Shown here one piece after another: positions 1-8,035 of a stretch of 64,000 nt of DNA. Source of the DNA: Rhizobium sp. (GTDB lineage Bacteria > Pseudomonadota > Alphaproteobacteria > Rhizobiales > Rhizobiaceae); assembly GCA_027533385.1 (NCBI GenBank), contig JAPZUE010000006.1:1-64000 (forward strand). The letters are read 5' to 3'. Numbering within the stretch: position 1 is the stretch's first letter; every line of letters starts with the position of its first letter. The notes under the pieces are model-generated. The model made no database searches. It was not told the origin of the DNA and saw only the letters and a list, made by a program, of their open reading frames with translations. Position numbers and translations under genes: made by a program.

Positions 1-122
1 AACGTCTTCTCGATGCTGGCAAACCGCCCAAGGTCGCCATCATCGCCATGGCCAGAAAACTCCTCACCATCCTCAACGCAATGATCCGCGAGAACCAGCC
101 ATGGCAACCAAAAATCACTTGA
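1..122 (+). mobile_element. IS110-family transposase, C-terminal end (cut by window edge)
   Basis: A reading frame open from base 3 ends at TGA 120-122. It encodes a lysine/arginine-rich tail with the pattern AGKPPKVAIIAMARKLL followed by TILNAMIRENQPW. This 'RKLL..LNA' ending is typical of the C-terminus of IS110/IS1111-type transposases, whose Tnp_20 domain carries the catalytic serine. The rest of the element lies outside the window, so I cannot tell whether the copy is intact. A palindromic repeat starts about 15 bases after the stop. Confidence 0.7.
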
Positions 123-137
123 CCGCCTGCACAGTCG

Positions 138-222
138 CTCAAGGGGAGGGTGGGGCCGAGACGCCAATGGTCTTCACTCTCCCCCCTTGTGGGGGAGATG
201 TCACGAAGTGACAGAGGGGGTG
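138..222. repeat. Short palindromic intergenic mosaic repeat (copy 1)
   Basis: A half-unit (CTCAAGGGGAGGGTGGGG, 138-155) is followed at 174-221 by a full unit. The full unit consists of CTCCCCCCTTGTGGGGGAG and then an inner hairpin TGTCACGAAGTGACA ending in GAGGGGGT. The full unit is nearly identical to the copy at 41786-41836 and is the reverse complement of the family at 38780-38830. It resembles the mosaic palindromic elements spread through rhizobial intergenic DNA. Confidence 0.75.
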
Positions 223-267
223 CCGTGCAGCGAAGCGATAATCTAGGTCAGTGCCGCCCCAATTCCC

Positions 268-852
268 TCAGTGCTCGTCTTCGCTCGCCGTTGCCGGTTC
301 CGGGGCACGCGGCGCGCCGCGTTCGCTGGGGTCGCGGCCGATTTCGGGCTTCAGCGTCATCAGGTCGATGAAATGGTCGGACTGGCGGCGCAGGTCGTCG
401 GCGATCATCGGCGGTTGCGTCGCCATGGTCGAGACGACGGAAACCTTGCGGCCCTTGCGCTGCAGCGCTTCGACCAGCGTGGTGAAATCGCCGTCGCCGG
501 AGAAGAGCACGAGATGGTCGACCGTCTCGGACTGTTCCATCGCGTCGATGGCAAGCTCGATATCCATGTTGCCCTTGACCTTGCGGCGGCCCATGGAGTC
601 GGTGAATTCCTTCGCCGGCTTGGTGATCACCTTGTAGCCGTTGTAATCCAGCCAGTCGATCAGCGGGCGGATCGAGGAATATTCCTGGTCCTCGATGAGG
701 GCGGTGTAATAATAGGCGCGCAGCAGATAGCCGCGCTTCTGGAACGCCTTCAGAAGCTTGCGATAGTCGATGTCGAAACCGAGGCTTTTGGACGCGGCGT
801 AGAGATTGGCGCCGTCGATAAAGAGCGCAATTTTCTCGCGGGGATCGAACAT
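268..852 (-). CDS. NYN-domain (LabA/DUF88-like) protein
   Basis: The 194-aa protein starts with the NYN (PIN-like nuclease) signature: an acidic/hydrophobic strand ALFIDGANLYA near residues 9-19. A central D-rich segment (KGNMDIELAIDAM, about 95-107) follows, then SGDGDFTTLVEALQRKGRKV (about 120-140). The conserved aspartates of these three motifs form the metal-binding pocket in the family, so a metal-dependent RNase role is likely but unproven. The tail after about residue 170 is acidic and probably disordered. It is divergent from rpoZ, with 294 bases between the two starts. The substrate is unknown. Confidence 0.85.
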   Translation of the reverse strand: MFDPREKIALFIDGANLYAASKSLGFDIDYRKLLKAFQKRGYLLRAYYYTALIEDQEYSSIRPLIDWLDYNGYKVITKPAKEFTDSMGRRKVKGNMDIELAIDAMEQSETVDHLVLFSGDGDFTTLVEALQRKGRKVSVVSTMATQPPMIADDLRRQSDHFIDLMTLKPEIGRDPSERGAPRAPEPATASEDEH

Positions 853-1146
853 TCTGATATCCTTACGTCAAATATGAACAGTCACGGCAATCGGCAATCA
901 AAACAATACCTTGCCTCTCAAGATATGATCATGCCTTTACATTATGAAATGATCATATAGCGATCTATCTAGGGCATTGCCAGGATCAATCCAAGCAGCC
1001 TGCGGTTGAAATGTGGTGTAATAGGGGATTTTGCGGATGTCATTTTTGGGCTTCGGGGGGCTCCCACACGAAAAACTTGAATTTGCCGTCCATTGCCTGT
1101 ATCGCAGCCGTCAATCCCAGGCATCCAAGACCGCAAAGGACAGGCA
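853..1146. promoter_or_regulatory. Divergent promoter region NYN gene / rpoZ with paired ATATGATCAT sites
   Basis: This intergenic stretch is AT-rich compared with its surroundings. It holds two copies of a 10-mer in inverted orientation: ATATGATCAT at 923-932 and ATGATCATAT at 949-958, 26 bases apart centre to centre. Each copy contains the self-complementary core ATGATCAT. The layout suits a dimeric regulator acting on the NYN gene or rpoZ, but no known regulator is assigned. No gene was seen in this stretch. Confidence 0.4.
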
Positions 1147-1548
1147 ATGGCCCGTGTCACCGTTGAAGATTGCATCGACAAAGTCGAGAACCGCTTCGAG
1201 CTCGTTCTGCTCGCAAGCCACCGCGCCCGCCAGATCTCCCAGGGCGCGCCGATCACCGTCGATCGCGACAAGGACAAGAACCCGGTTGTCGCACTCCGCG
1301 AAATCGCCGACGAGACGCTGTCGCCGGACGATCTGAAGGAAGATCTGATCCATTCGCTGCAGAAGCATGTCGAAGTCGACGAGCCGGAGCAGGAGCCGAG
1401 CTCCATGCTCGCCAACACCGGCACCGCCGGCAAGGGCGACGAAGAGGACGAACTGCCGGAAACGCTCACTTTCGACCAGATGTCGGAAGAAGAGCTTCTC
1501 GCCGGTATCGAAGGCCTGGTTCCGCCGGAAAAGAGCGACGATTACTAA
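1147..1548 (+). CDS. rpoZ: DNA-directed RNA polymerase omega subunit
   Basis: The 133-aa protein starts [20 protein letters not shown], the diagnostic omega N-terminus, and continues with ASHRARQIS and [14 protein letters not shown]. Omega stabilises the beta' subunit during polymerase assembly and is needed for full ppGpp response. That fits its place directly before rsh, a linkage widely conserved in proteobacteria. The acidic C-terminal extension from about residue 75 is usual for Rhizobiales. The ATG at 1147 is chosen because upstream in-frame starts add residues that do not match the family. A rho-independent terminator follows at 1597. Confidence 0.96.
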   Translation: MARVTVEDCIDKVENRFELVLLASHRARQISQGAPITVDRDKDKNPVVALREIADETLSPDDLKEDLIHSLQKHVEVDEPEQEPSSMLANTGTAGKGDEEDELPETLTFDQMSEEELLAGIEGLVPPEKSDDY

Positions 1549-1596
1549 TCGTCAACCTGTCGGACTTTAGTCTGCTTCTGACTGTAGGATGAGTGT

Positions 1597-1630
1597 GCGC
1601 CAGTCTCCTTGACTGGCGCGCTTTTTCGTT
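1597..1630 (+). terminator. Rho-independent terminator after rpoZ
   Basis: GCGCCAGTC (1597-1605), a 5-base loop, GACTGGCGC (1611-1619), then GCTTTTTCG. The stem is perfect over 9 bp and has a T-run. It lies between rpoZ and rsh, so rsh is probably transcribed mostly from its own promoter or by readthrough. Confidence 0.85.
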
Positions 1631-1646
1631 TGTGGAGACGAGTGGA

Positions 1647-3875
1647 ATGATGCGGCAATACGAGCTCGTGGAGCGGGTGCAGAAATACAAGCCCGATGCC
1701 AATGAAGCTCTGCTCAACAAGGCCTATGTCTATGCCATGCAGAAGCACGGCAAGCAGACACGCGCCAGCGGGGACCCCTATATCTCCCACCCGCTCGAAG
1801 TTGCCGCCATCCTCACCGACATGCATCTCGACGAATCGACGATTGCGGTTGCCCTGCTGCACGATACGATCGAGGACACCTCGGCCACCCGCGCCGAGAT
1901 CGACGAACTCTTCGGCGAGGATATCGGCCGCCTGGTCGAGGGCCTGACCAAGATCAAGAAGCTCGACCTCGTCACCAAGAAGGCCAAGCAGGCGGAAAAC
2001 CTGCGCAAGCTGCTGCTCGCCATTTCCGATGATGTGCGCGTTCTCTTGGTCAAGCTCGCCGACCGCCTGCACAACATGCGCACGCTCGAGCACATGCGCG
2101 ACGACAAGCGCGCCCGCATTTCCGAAGAGACGATGGAAATCTATGCGCCGCTCGCCGGCCGCATGGGTATGCAGGACATGCGCGACGAGCTGGAGGATCT
2201 CTCCTTCCGCTACATGAACCCGGAAGCCTATGAGACGGTGACCAATCGCCTCTCCGAGCTGTCGACCCGCAACGAAGGCCTGATCACCAAGATCGAGGAC
2301 GAGCTGCGCGAGCTCCTCGTGGCAAACGGCCTGCTCAACACCTCGGTCAAGGGCCGGCAGAAGAAGCCCTATTCGGTCTTCCGCAAGATGCAGTCGAAGT
2401 CGCTCTCCTTCGAGCAGCTTTCCGATGTCTATGGCTTCCGCATTCTCGTCGACGACATTCCCGGCTGCTACCGCGCACTCGGCATCGTCCACACCCGCTG
2501 GCGCGTCGTGCCCGGCCGCTTCAAGGATTATATCTCGACGCCGAAGCAGAACGACTACCGTTCGATCCACACCACGATCGTCGGCCCGTCGCGCCAGCGC
2601 ATCGAGCTGCAGATCCGCACGCGGCGCATGCATGACATCGCCGAATACGGCATTGCCGCCCACAGCCTCTACAAGGATGGCGAAAACGGCGATCCGAACG
2701 AGCCGCTGAAGCGCGAGAGCAATGCCTATTCGTGGCTACGCCACACCATCGAGGCGCTGGCTGAAGGCGACAATCCGGAAGAATTCCTGGAGCACACCAA
2801 GCTTGAACTCTTCCAGGACCAGGTCTTCTGCTTCACGCCCAAGGGCAAGCTGATTGCCCTTCCGCGTGGTGCGACCCCGATCGATTTTGCCTATGCCGTG
2901 CACACCAATGTCGGCGATACCTGCGTCGGCGCCAAGATCAACGGCTCGATCATGCCGCTCGTCACGCGCCTGTCGAATGGCGACGAGGTCGAGATCATCC
3001 GCTCCGGCGTCCAGGTGCCCCCGGCCGCCTGGGAAGAGATCGTCGTCACCGGCAAGGCGCGCGCCGCCATCCGCCGCGCCACCCGCATGGCGATCCGCAA
3101 GCAATATGCAGGCCTTGGCCAGCGCATTCTGGAACGTACCTTCGAGCGCGCCGGCAAGGTCTTTTCCAAGGATACGCTGCGTCCGGCGCTGCATCGCCTT
3201 GGCCAGCGGGACGTGGAAGACGCGATCGCCTCGGTCGGTCGCGGCGAGACCTCCTCGCTCGACGTTTTGCGCGCCGTCTATCCCGACTATCAGGACGAAC
3301 GCGTCACGGTGAAACCGTCTTCGGACGAGGGCTGGTTCGCGATGAACAGCGCCAACGGCATGGTCTTCAAGATCCCTGGTCCCGCCCAGCGCAAGGGCGA
3401 TGCGCCGACCGCAGGTGACGGGCCGGATCCGCTGCCGATTCGCGGCCTGTCCGGCAATGCCGAGGTGCATTTCGCCCCGGCCGGCGCCGTGCCCGGGGAT
3501 CGGATCGTCGGCATCATGGAAGATGGCAAGGGCATCACCATCTACCCGATCCAGGCCTCTGCCTTGCAGCGCTTCGAAAACGAGCCCGAGCGCTGGATCG
3601 ACGTGCGCTGGGATCTCGATGAGGCCAACAAGTCGCGCTTCGTCGCCCGCATCCTGATCAATGCGCTGAATGAGCCCGGCACGCTGGCAACCGTCGCGCA
3701 ATGCGTGGCCCGCCTCGACATCAATATCCGTGTCCTCAACATGATCCGCATCGCCACCGACTTCACCGAGATGGCGATCGACCTCGAGGTCTGGGATCTG
3801 CGTCAGCTCAGCCAGCTGCTCGGCGAGCTCAAGGAACTCGACTGCATTTCGACGGTGAAGCGCGTCTACGACTGA
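1647..3875 (+). CDS. rsh: Bifunctional (p)ppGpp synthetase/hydrolase, Rsh (RelA/SpoT)
   Basis: This 742-aa long-form RelA/SpoT homologue controls the stringent response by making and degrading (p)ppGpp. The domain order is complete. The HD hydrolase domain has the HD pair in LLHDTIEDT (H72, D73), which implies active hydrolysis. The synthetase domain follows (about 240-370; YGFRILVDD, YKDYI-like and DYRSIHTT motifs), then TGS (about 400-460; FTPKGKLIALPRGATPIDFAY) and a C-terminal ACT domain (about 665-740). The length matches the single Rsh of Rhizobiaceae. The start at 1647 (MMRQYELVERV) is the family N-terminus; an ATG one codon later is possible. The gene follows the rpoZ terminator. Confidence 0.96.
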   Translation: MMRQYELVERVQKYKPDANEALLNKAYVYAMQKHGKQTRASGDPYISHPLEVAAILTDMHLDESTIAVALLHDTIEDTSATRAEIDELFGEDIGRLVEGLTKIKKLDLVTKKAKQAENLRKLLLAISDDVRVLLVKLADRLHNMRTLEHMRDDKRARISEETMEIYAPLAGRMGMQDMRDELEDLSFRYMNPEAYETVTNRLSELSTRNEGLITKIEDELRELLVANGLLNTSVKGRQKKPYSVFRKMQSKSLSFEQLSDVYGFRILVDDIPGCYRALGIVHTRWRVVPGRFKDYISTPKQNDYRSIHTTIVGPSRQRIELQIRTRRMHDIAEYGIAAHSLYKDGENGDPNEPLKRESNAYSWLRHTIEALAEGDNPEEFLEHTKLELFQDQVFCFTPKGKLIALPRGATPIDFAYAVHTNVGDTCVGAKINGSIMPLVTRLSNGDEVEIIRSGVQVPPAAWEEIVVTGKARAAIRRATRMAIRKQYAGLGQRILERTFERAGKVFSKDTLRPALHRLGQRDVEDAIASVGRGETSSLDVLRAVYPDYQDERVTVKPSSDEGWFAMNSANGMVFKIPGPAQRKGDAPTAGDGPDPLPIRGLSGNAEVHFAPAGAVPGDRIVGIMEDGKGITIYPIQASALQRFENEPERWIDVRWDLDEANKSRFVARILINALNEPGTLATVAQCVARLDINIRVLNMIRIATDFTEMAIDLEVWDLRQLSQLLGELKELDCISTVKRVYD

Positions 3876-3894
3876 CACGCCGATCCGGCTGGCC

Positions 3895-4000
3895 TAGAGC
3901 AGGTCCAGCAAAACTGCGTCAGCGGTTTTGCGTCCGGACTGCGTAAAATCAAAAAGATAGAGCATTTCAGGTGATCCCGTTTTCACCGGAAATGCTCTAG
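3895..4000 (+). repeat. About 100-bp dispersed repeat, copy A
   Basis: The sequence runs from AGAGCAGGTCCAGCAAAA through GCGGTTTTGCGTCCGGACTGCGT and ends in a palindromic AGAGCATTTC...GAAATGCTCTAG. The reverse complement of 47602-47702 has the same modules in the same order with a few substitutions, including the identical GCGGTTTTGCGTCCGGACTGCGT core. The element may continue into a hairpin at 4024-4042 (GGGCGGA, AAACA, TCCGCCC). It resembles RIME-type rhizobial repeats. The intergenic stretch 3876-4224 otherwise holds only the DUF3563 promoter region. Confidence 0.7.
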
Positions 4001-4224
4001 ACCCGGCGTCGAAGACAGGGCAGGGGCGGAAAACATCCGCCCTTGAGCCTGTACTTGGAGCAATCTGCCCTTCTTTTGACCACGATCCTGCCCAAATCGT
4101 AAACCTCGACGCCAGTGTTATGCGCTCGGCGCATGGCTGACTTCAGTTCTTGTCTCTGGTGGATTGTGCGGCGCACCATTATCTTCGGGACAACAGATGA
4201 AGAGAAAGAACTGAGGACAAAACG

Positions 4225-4374
4225 ATGTTTACTCCGATCCGCAAAATCGCCCGCGCCCTTCGCGTTCCGACCGCCGCCGAGCGCGAAATGAACTACCTGA
4301 ACGGCGCTCGTGACCTGGTTGATCTGGAATATCGCCAGCGCGAAATCGACCGTGGCATGTTCCGCCGCGGCTGA
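4225..4374 (+). CDS. Small DUF3563-family protein
   Basis: This 49-aa protein begins MFTPIRKIARALRVP and ends REIDRGMFRRG. The spacing of YLNGARDLVDLEYRQREID matches the DUF3563 family of short alphaproteobacterial proteins, whose function is unknown. The protein is basic at both ends with an acidic amphipathic middle and no membrane segment. A GAGG sequence sits about 9 bases before the ATG. A strong terminator follows at 4415, so it is probably a single-gene transcript. A longer reading frame on the opposite strand (3997-4527) overlaps it and was rejected. Confidence 0.8.
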   Translation: MFTPIRKIARALRVPTAAEREMNYLNGARDLVDLEYRQREIDRGMFRRG

Positions 4375-4414
4375 TCTGCCGACAGAATGACCTGAGCCTC
4401 TCGGGTTTTGCTGC

Positions 4415-4446
4415 GACGCCGGTTCTTGCCGGCGTCTTTGCTTTTT
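4415..4446 (+). terminator. Rho-independent terminator after the DUF3563 gene
   Basis: GACGCCGG (4415-4422), loop, CCGGCGTC (4429-4436), then TTTGCTTTTTGG. The stem is perfect and followed by a T-rich tail. It lies 40 bases after the DUF3563 stop. Confidence 0.85.
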
Positions 4447-4506
4447 GGCGACCTTGTCAGCCGCTTTTCCTTGCCGAAACCGTCCAGGATCAACTACATA
4501 TCCCGC

Positions 4507-5088
4507 ATGCTGTTTCGACGCCGGCAACCGCTTTCAAGACTGACAAAGCTGCGTGAGCTGTTCTGGCCGCGTCGTGGCTTCTCCCGATCGTTACGCTACC
4601 TGAGCAAGCGCATCCTGCGCCTTTCGGCAACGCCGCATGCGATAGCGGCGGGTGTGGTCGCCGGAGTTGTCTCGTCCTGGACGCCGTTTATCGGCGTGCA
4701 TATCCTCATTGCGCTGGCGCTTGCCTATCTTGTGGCCGGAAACATGGTGGCCGCTGCACTCGGAACCGCCTTCGGCAATCCGCTGACCTTTCCCTTCATC
4801 TGGGCCGCGACCTGGGAGGTCGGTCACCGGATGATCGGCAACGGTGATCCCGTCAGTCGCGGCCTCGACCTGGAAAAGAAATACTCGCTGATGGGCTTGG
4901 AAAGCATGTGGCAGCCGATTCTCAAGCCGATGCTGGTGGGGGCGATCCCGCTGGCTGCGGTGAGTGGCGTGCTGGTTTACGCCGCCATCTACATCGCGGT
5001 ATCGAAGTTTCAGGCACGACGCCGCGAGCGCCTTGCCGAGCGAGCGAAAATTCGCCTTGCGGAAGCCCTCCAAGGATCGAGCATCTGA
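4507..5088 (+). CDS. DUF2062 inner-membrane protein
   Basis: This 193-aa protein has a basic N-terminus, then the DUF2062 core. The core contains two to three membrane segments (about 45-70 and 72-105), the glycine/proline-rich motif [18 protein letters not shown], and a last membrane span near 155-178 before a charged tail. The function is unknown. The start at ATG 4507 is preferred over upstream frames because an AGGATC-type ribosome site precedes it and the product matches family length. The stop abuts the acpS start (1-base gap), so the two are co-transcribed. Confidence 0.85.
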   Translation: MLFRRRQPLSRLTKLRELFWPRRGFSRSLRYLSKRILRLSATPHAIAAGVVAGVVSSWTPFIGVHILIALALAYLVAGNMVAAALGTAFGNPLTFPFIWAATWEVGHRMIGNGDPVSRGLDLEKKYSLMGLESMWQPILKPMLVGAIPLAAVSGVLVYAAIYIAVSKFQARRRERLAERAKIRLAEALQGSSI

Positions 5089-5089
5089 C

Positions 5090-5494
5090 ATGATCATCGG
5101 TATCGGCAGCGACCTCGTTGATATCAGAAGGATCGAGAAGTCGATCACCCGGTTCGGCGAAAAATTCACCGCCCGCTGCTTCACGGATGAAGAGCAGGCG
5201 CGTTCGAATGGCCGAAAGGACAGCGCCGCTTCCTATGCCAAGCGTTTCGCTGCCAAGGAGGCGATGGCCAAGGCGCTCGGTACCGGCATTGCGGAGGGCG
5301 TTTTCTGGAAGGAAATGGGCGTCGTCAATCTGCCCAATGGCAAGCCCGGTCTCGAACTGACGGGAGGGGCAGCGAAATGCCTGGAGCGTCTCCTGCCACC
5401 CGGACATGTTGCCCAGATCCATCTGACCATCACCGACGAATTTCCCTATGCCCAGGCATTCGTCATCGTCGAAGCCCTGCCGGAAAGCCGCTGA
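5090..5494 (+). CDS. acpS: Holo-[acyl-carrier-protein] synthase
   Basis: This 134-aa AcpS transfers 4'-phosphopantetheine from CoA to a serine of apo-ACP, here probably the S37 of AcpP at the other end of this window. The metal-binding residues are visible: D8 in GIGSDLVDI and E57 in [15 protein letters not shown]. The protein has the usual length. It starts one base after the DUF2062 stop and precedes lepB-rnc-era. Confidence 0.96.
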   Translation: MIIGIGSDLVDIRRIEKSITRFGEKFTARCFTDEEQARSNGRKDSAASYAKRFAAKEAMAKALGTGIAEGVFWKEMGVVNLPNGKPGLELTGGAAKCLERLLPPGHVAQIHLTITDEFPYAQAFVIVEALPESR

Positions 5495-5591
5495 GTTAAC
5501 TGGTCGCGCCGGTCTATGCGCCTGTGCGGTTGCCGCGCGGTCGCGAACCGACTAGAGAGAGCAGGATTTTCGGAAGAAGGAACCGATCCGC

Positions 5592-6329
5592 GTGAGCGAA
5601 GACAAGAAGCAAAGTGCCCTCTGGGAAAACGTCAAGGTCATTATCCAGGCCCTGCTGTTGGCCATGGTGATCCGGACCGTGTTCTTTCAGCCCTTCACCA
5701 TTCCGTCCGGCTCCATGATGCCGACATTGCTGGTTGGCGACTACATCTTCGTCAACAAGTTCTCCTATGGCTATTCGAAGTATTCGCTGCCCTTCTCGCC
5801 CAACCTCTTCGAAGGCCGCATCTTTGCGAGCGAGCCGGAGCGTGGCGACATCGCCGTGTTCCGCTTCCCGCCGAACCCGAGCATCGACTACATCAAGCGC
5901 ATCGTCGGCCTGCCCGGCGACCGCATCCAGATGATCGGCGGCGTGCTGCATATCAACGGTCAGCCGGTGCCGAAGGTCCAGGACGGTGTCTTCACCTCCG
6001 ACTACCGCCTGGATCCCGGCACGGACGTTCCGGTTTTCCGCGAAACGCTGCCGAACGGCGTCAGCTTCGACACGCTTGACCAGGCCCAGAATACCCGCGG
6101 CGACGACACGCGCGAATTCATCGTGCCCGAGGGCCACTATTTCGCCATGGGCGACAACCGCGACAACTCGCTCGACAGCCGTTTCGACGTCGGCTTCGTG
6201 CCGGCCGAAAACCTGATCGGCAAGGCCTCGCTGATCTTCTTCTCGCTGGGCAACGACACCTCGTTCCGCGAAGTCTGGAAGTGGCCGGCCAACATGCGCT
6301 GGGATCGCCTGTTCAAGGGGGTCGAATGA
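5592..6329 (+). CDS. lepB: Signal peptidase I
   Basis: This 245-aa membrane serine protease cleaves signal peptides from exported proteins. An N-terminal membrane segment (about 14-31) is followed by the nucleophile box PSGSMMPTL (S41), the general-base lysine in DYIKRIVGLPGD (K102), and the family box GDNRDNSLDSR (about 182). The start is GTG 5592, since no ATG precedes the conserved N-terminus in frame. The stop overlaps the rnc start (ATGA), as is usual for lepB-rnc-era in alphaproteobacteria. Confidence 0.96.
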   Translation: MSEDKKQSALWENVKVIIQALLLAMVIRTVFFQPFTIPSGSMMPTLLVGDYIFVNKFSYGYSKYSLPFSPNLFEGRIFASEPERGDIAVFRFPPNPSIDYIKRIVGLPGDRIQMIGGVLHINGQPVPKVQDGVFTSDYRLDPGTDVPVFRETLPNGVSFDTLDQAQNTRGDDTREFIVPEGHYFAMGDNRDNSLDSRFDVGFVPAENLIGKASLIFFSLGNDTSFREVWKWPANMRWDRLFKGVE

Positions 6330-7051
6330 CGGAAAAAGGCGTGGTCAGCGATAAGGACTGGCAGCAGCTCGAAGCTGCGATCGGCCATACATTCGCCGAC
6401 CGCGATCGCCTCAAGCGGGCGCTGACCCATTCCAGCGCCCAGGTCTCGCGTGGCAAGAAGGGCGATTACGAACGACTGGAATTTCTCGGCGACCGGGTGC
6501 TCGGCCTCTGCGTCGCCGAAATGCTGTTCACCACCTTTCGTGATGCGACCGAAGGCGAGCTTTCCGTTCGCTTCAACCAGCTGGTCAGCGCGGAAGCCTG
6601 CGCCTCGGTCGCGGACGAAATGGCCCTGTACCGCTTCATCCGCACCGGCGCAGACGTGAAGAAGATCACGGCGAAGAACATGCTGAATGTGCGCGCCGAC
6701 GTGGTGGAAAGCCTGATTGCGGCGATCTACATCGAAGCCGGATTGGAGGCCGCCCGCGGCTTCATCCTGAAATACTGGAAGGACCGCGCGGCCCGTGCCG
6801 ACGGCGCCCGCCGGGATGCCAAGACCGAATTGCAGGAATGGACGCATGCCAAGTTTGGCAGGCCGCCCACATACAAGGTTGCCGATCGCTCCGGACCGGA
6901 TCATGATCCCCGCTTCACGGTGATCGTCGAGATCCCGGGCCTGAAGCCGGAGATCGGCATCGATCGTTCCAAGCGTGCCGCCGAGCAGGTGGCCGCGACC
7001 AAGATTCTCGAACGCGAAGGCGTCTGGGCCAAGGCCTCCGACGCGAACTGA
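6326..7051 (+). CDS. rnc: Ribonuclease III
   Basis: This 241-aa dsRNA endonuclease acts in rRNA and mRNA processing. The catalytic domain carries the signature YERLEFLGDRVLGL (E49, E52, D56) and VRADVVESLIAAIY (D125, E128), so all acidic metal ligands are present. The C-terminal double-stranded RNA-binding domain covers about 165-232 (DAKTELQEWTHAKFG, then ERAAEQVAATKIL-like helix). The ATG start overlaps the lepB stop. Confidence 0.96.
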   Translation: MTEKGVVSDKDWQQLEAAIGHTFADRDRLKRALTHSSAQVSRGKKGDYERLEFLGDRVLGLCVAEMLFTTFRDATEGELSVRFNQLVSAEACASVADEMALYRFIRTGADVKKITAKNMLNVRADVVESLIAAIYIEAGLEAARGFILKYWKDRAARADGARRDAKTELQEWTHAKFGRPPTYKVADRSGPDHDPRFTVIVEIPGLKPEIGIDRSKRAAEQVAATKILEREGVWAKASDAN

Positions 7052-7060
7052 TTGGAAGAT

Positions 7061-8002
7061 ATGACCGACACCGAAACCCATGACGGCGGCGAAGCCACCG
7101 GCAACACCCCCACCCGATCCGGCTTCGTGGCCCTGATTGGTCCGACCAATGCCGGCAAGTCGACGCTGGTCAACCGCTTTGTCGGTGCCAAGGTGTCGAT
7201 CGTCAGCCACAAGGTGCAGACGACCCGCGCCGTGATGCGCGGCATCGCGATCCACAACAACGCCCAGATCGTCTTCATGGACACGCCCGGCATCTTCAAG
7301 CCGCGCCGCAAGCTGGACCGTGCCATGGTCACCTCGGCCTGGGGCGGTGCCAAGGACGCCGATGTGATCCTGCTGCTGATCGACAGCGAGCGCGGACTGC
7401 GCGGCGATGCCGAGGCGATCCTCGAGGCGCTGAAGGATGTGCCGCAGCCGAAGATCCTGGTCCTCAACAAGATCGACCGCGTCAAGCATGAGGATCTGTT
7501 CAAGCTGGCGCAGACCGCCAATGAAGCGGTGAAGTTTGACCGCACCTTCATGATCTCCGCCACGACCGGCTCCGGCTGTGACGATGTCATGGATTATCTG
7601 GCGGCGGCACTGCCGGAAGGTCCCTGGTACTATCCGGAGGACCAGATTTCGGATCTGCCGATGCGCCAGCTCGCCGCCGAAATCACCCGCGAGAAGCTGT
7701 TCCTGCGCCTGCATCAGGAGCTTCCCTATTCCTCGCATGTCGAGACGGAGAAGTGGGAAGAGCGCAAGGACGGCTCGGTTCGTATCGAGCAGGTCATCTA
7801 TGTCGAGCGCGACAGCCAGAAGAAGATCGTCCTTGGCAAGAACGGCGAGGCGATCAAGTCGATCTCGACCGCGTCGCGCAAGGAACTCACCGAGATCCTC
7901 GAGCAGCCGGTCCACCTGTTCCTCTTCGTCAAGGTGCGCGAGAACTGGGGCAACGACCCCGAGCGCTTCCGGGAAATGGGTCTCGAATTCCCGCGCGACT
8001 AA
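7061..8002 (+). CDS. era: GTPase Era
   Basis: This 313-aa Ras-like GTPase is required for 30S maturation; its KH domain binds the 3' end of 16S rRNA. G motifs are visible: GPTNAGKST (G1), a TT G2 region, MDTPGIF (G3), LNKIDRVK (G4) and ISATTGSG (G5). The C-terminal KH domain (about 220-300) contains VLGKNGEAIKSIS. A TTG at 7052 could extend it by three residues, but ATG 7061 with GGAAG just upstream is the better start. It is the last gene of the lepB-rnc-era operon. It converges with the AbrB-family gene at a shared hairpin. Confidence 0.95.
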   Translation: MTDTETHDGGEATGNTPTRSGFVALIGPTNAGKSTLVNRFVGAKVSIVSHKVQTTRAVMRGIAIHNNAQIVFMDTPGIFKPRRKLDRAMVTSAWGGAKDADVILLLIDSERGLRGDAEAILEALKDVPQPKILVLNKIDRVKHEDLFKLAQTANEAVKFDRTFMISATTGSGCDDVMDYLAAALPEGPWYYPEDQISDLPMRQLAAEITREKLFLRLHQELPYSSHVETEKWEERKDGSVRIEQVIYVERDSQKKIVLGKNGEAIKSISTASRKELTEILEQPVHLFLFVKVRENWGNDPERFREMGLEFPRD

Positions 8003-8012
8003 ATCAGACAAT

Positions 8013-8035
8013 GCGAAGGGCTGTCAGCCCTTCGC
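8013..8035. terminator. Perfect hairpin between convergent era and AbrB-family gene
   Basis: GCGAAGGGCT (8013-8022), GTC, AGCCCTTCGC (8026-8035): 10-bp perfect arms. It starts 10 bases after the era stop and overlaps the stop of the opposite gene. There is no T-run on either side, so it may act as a bidirectional 3'-end stabiliser rather than a classic terminator. Confidence 0.6.

Noticed and set aside
3997..4527. 176-aa minus-strand frame over the DUF3563 gene
   Set aside because: The plus-strand 49-aa product matches a known family and has a ribosome site and a terminator; the longer frame has neither.
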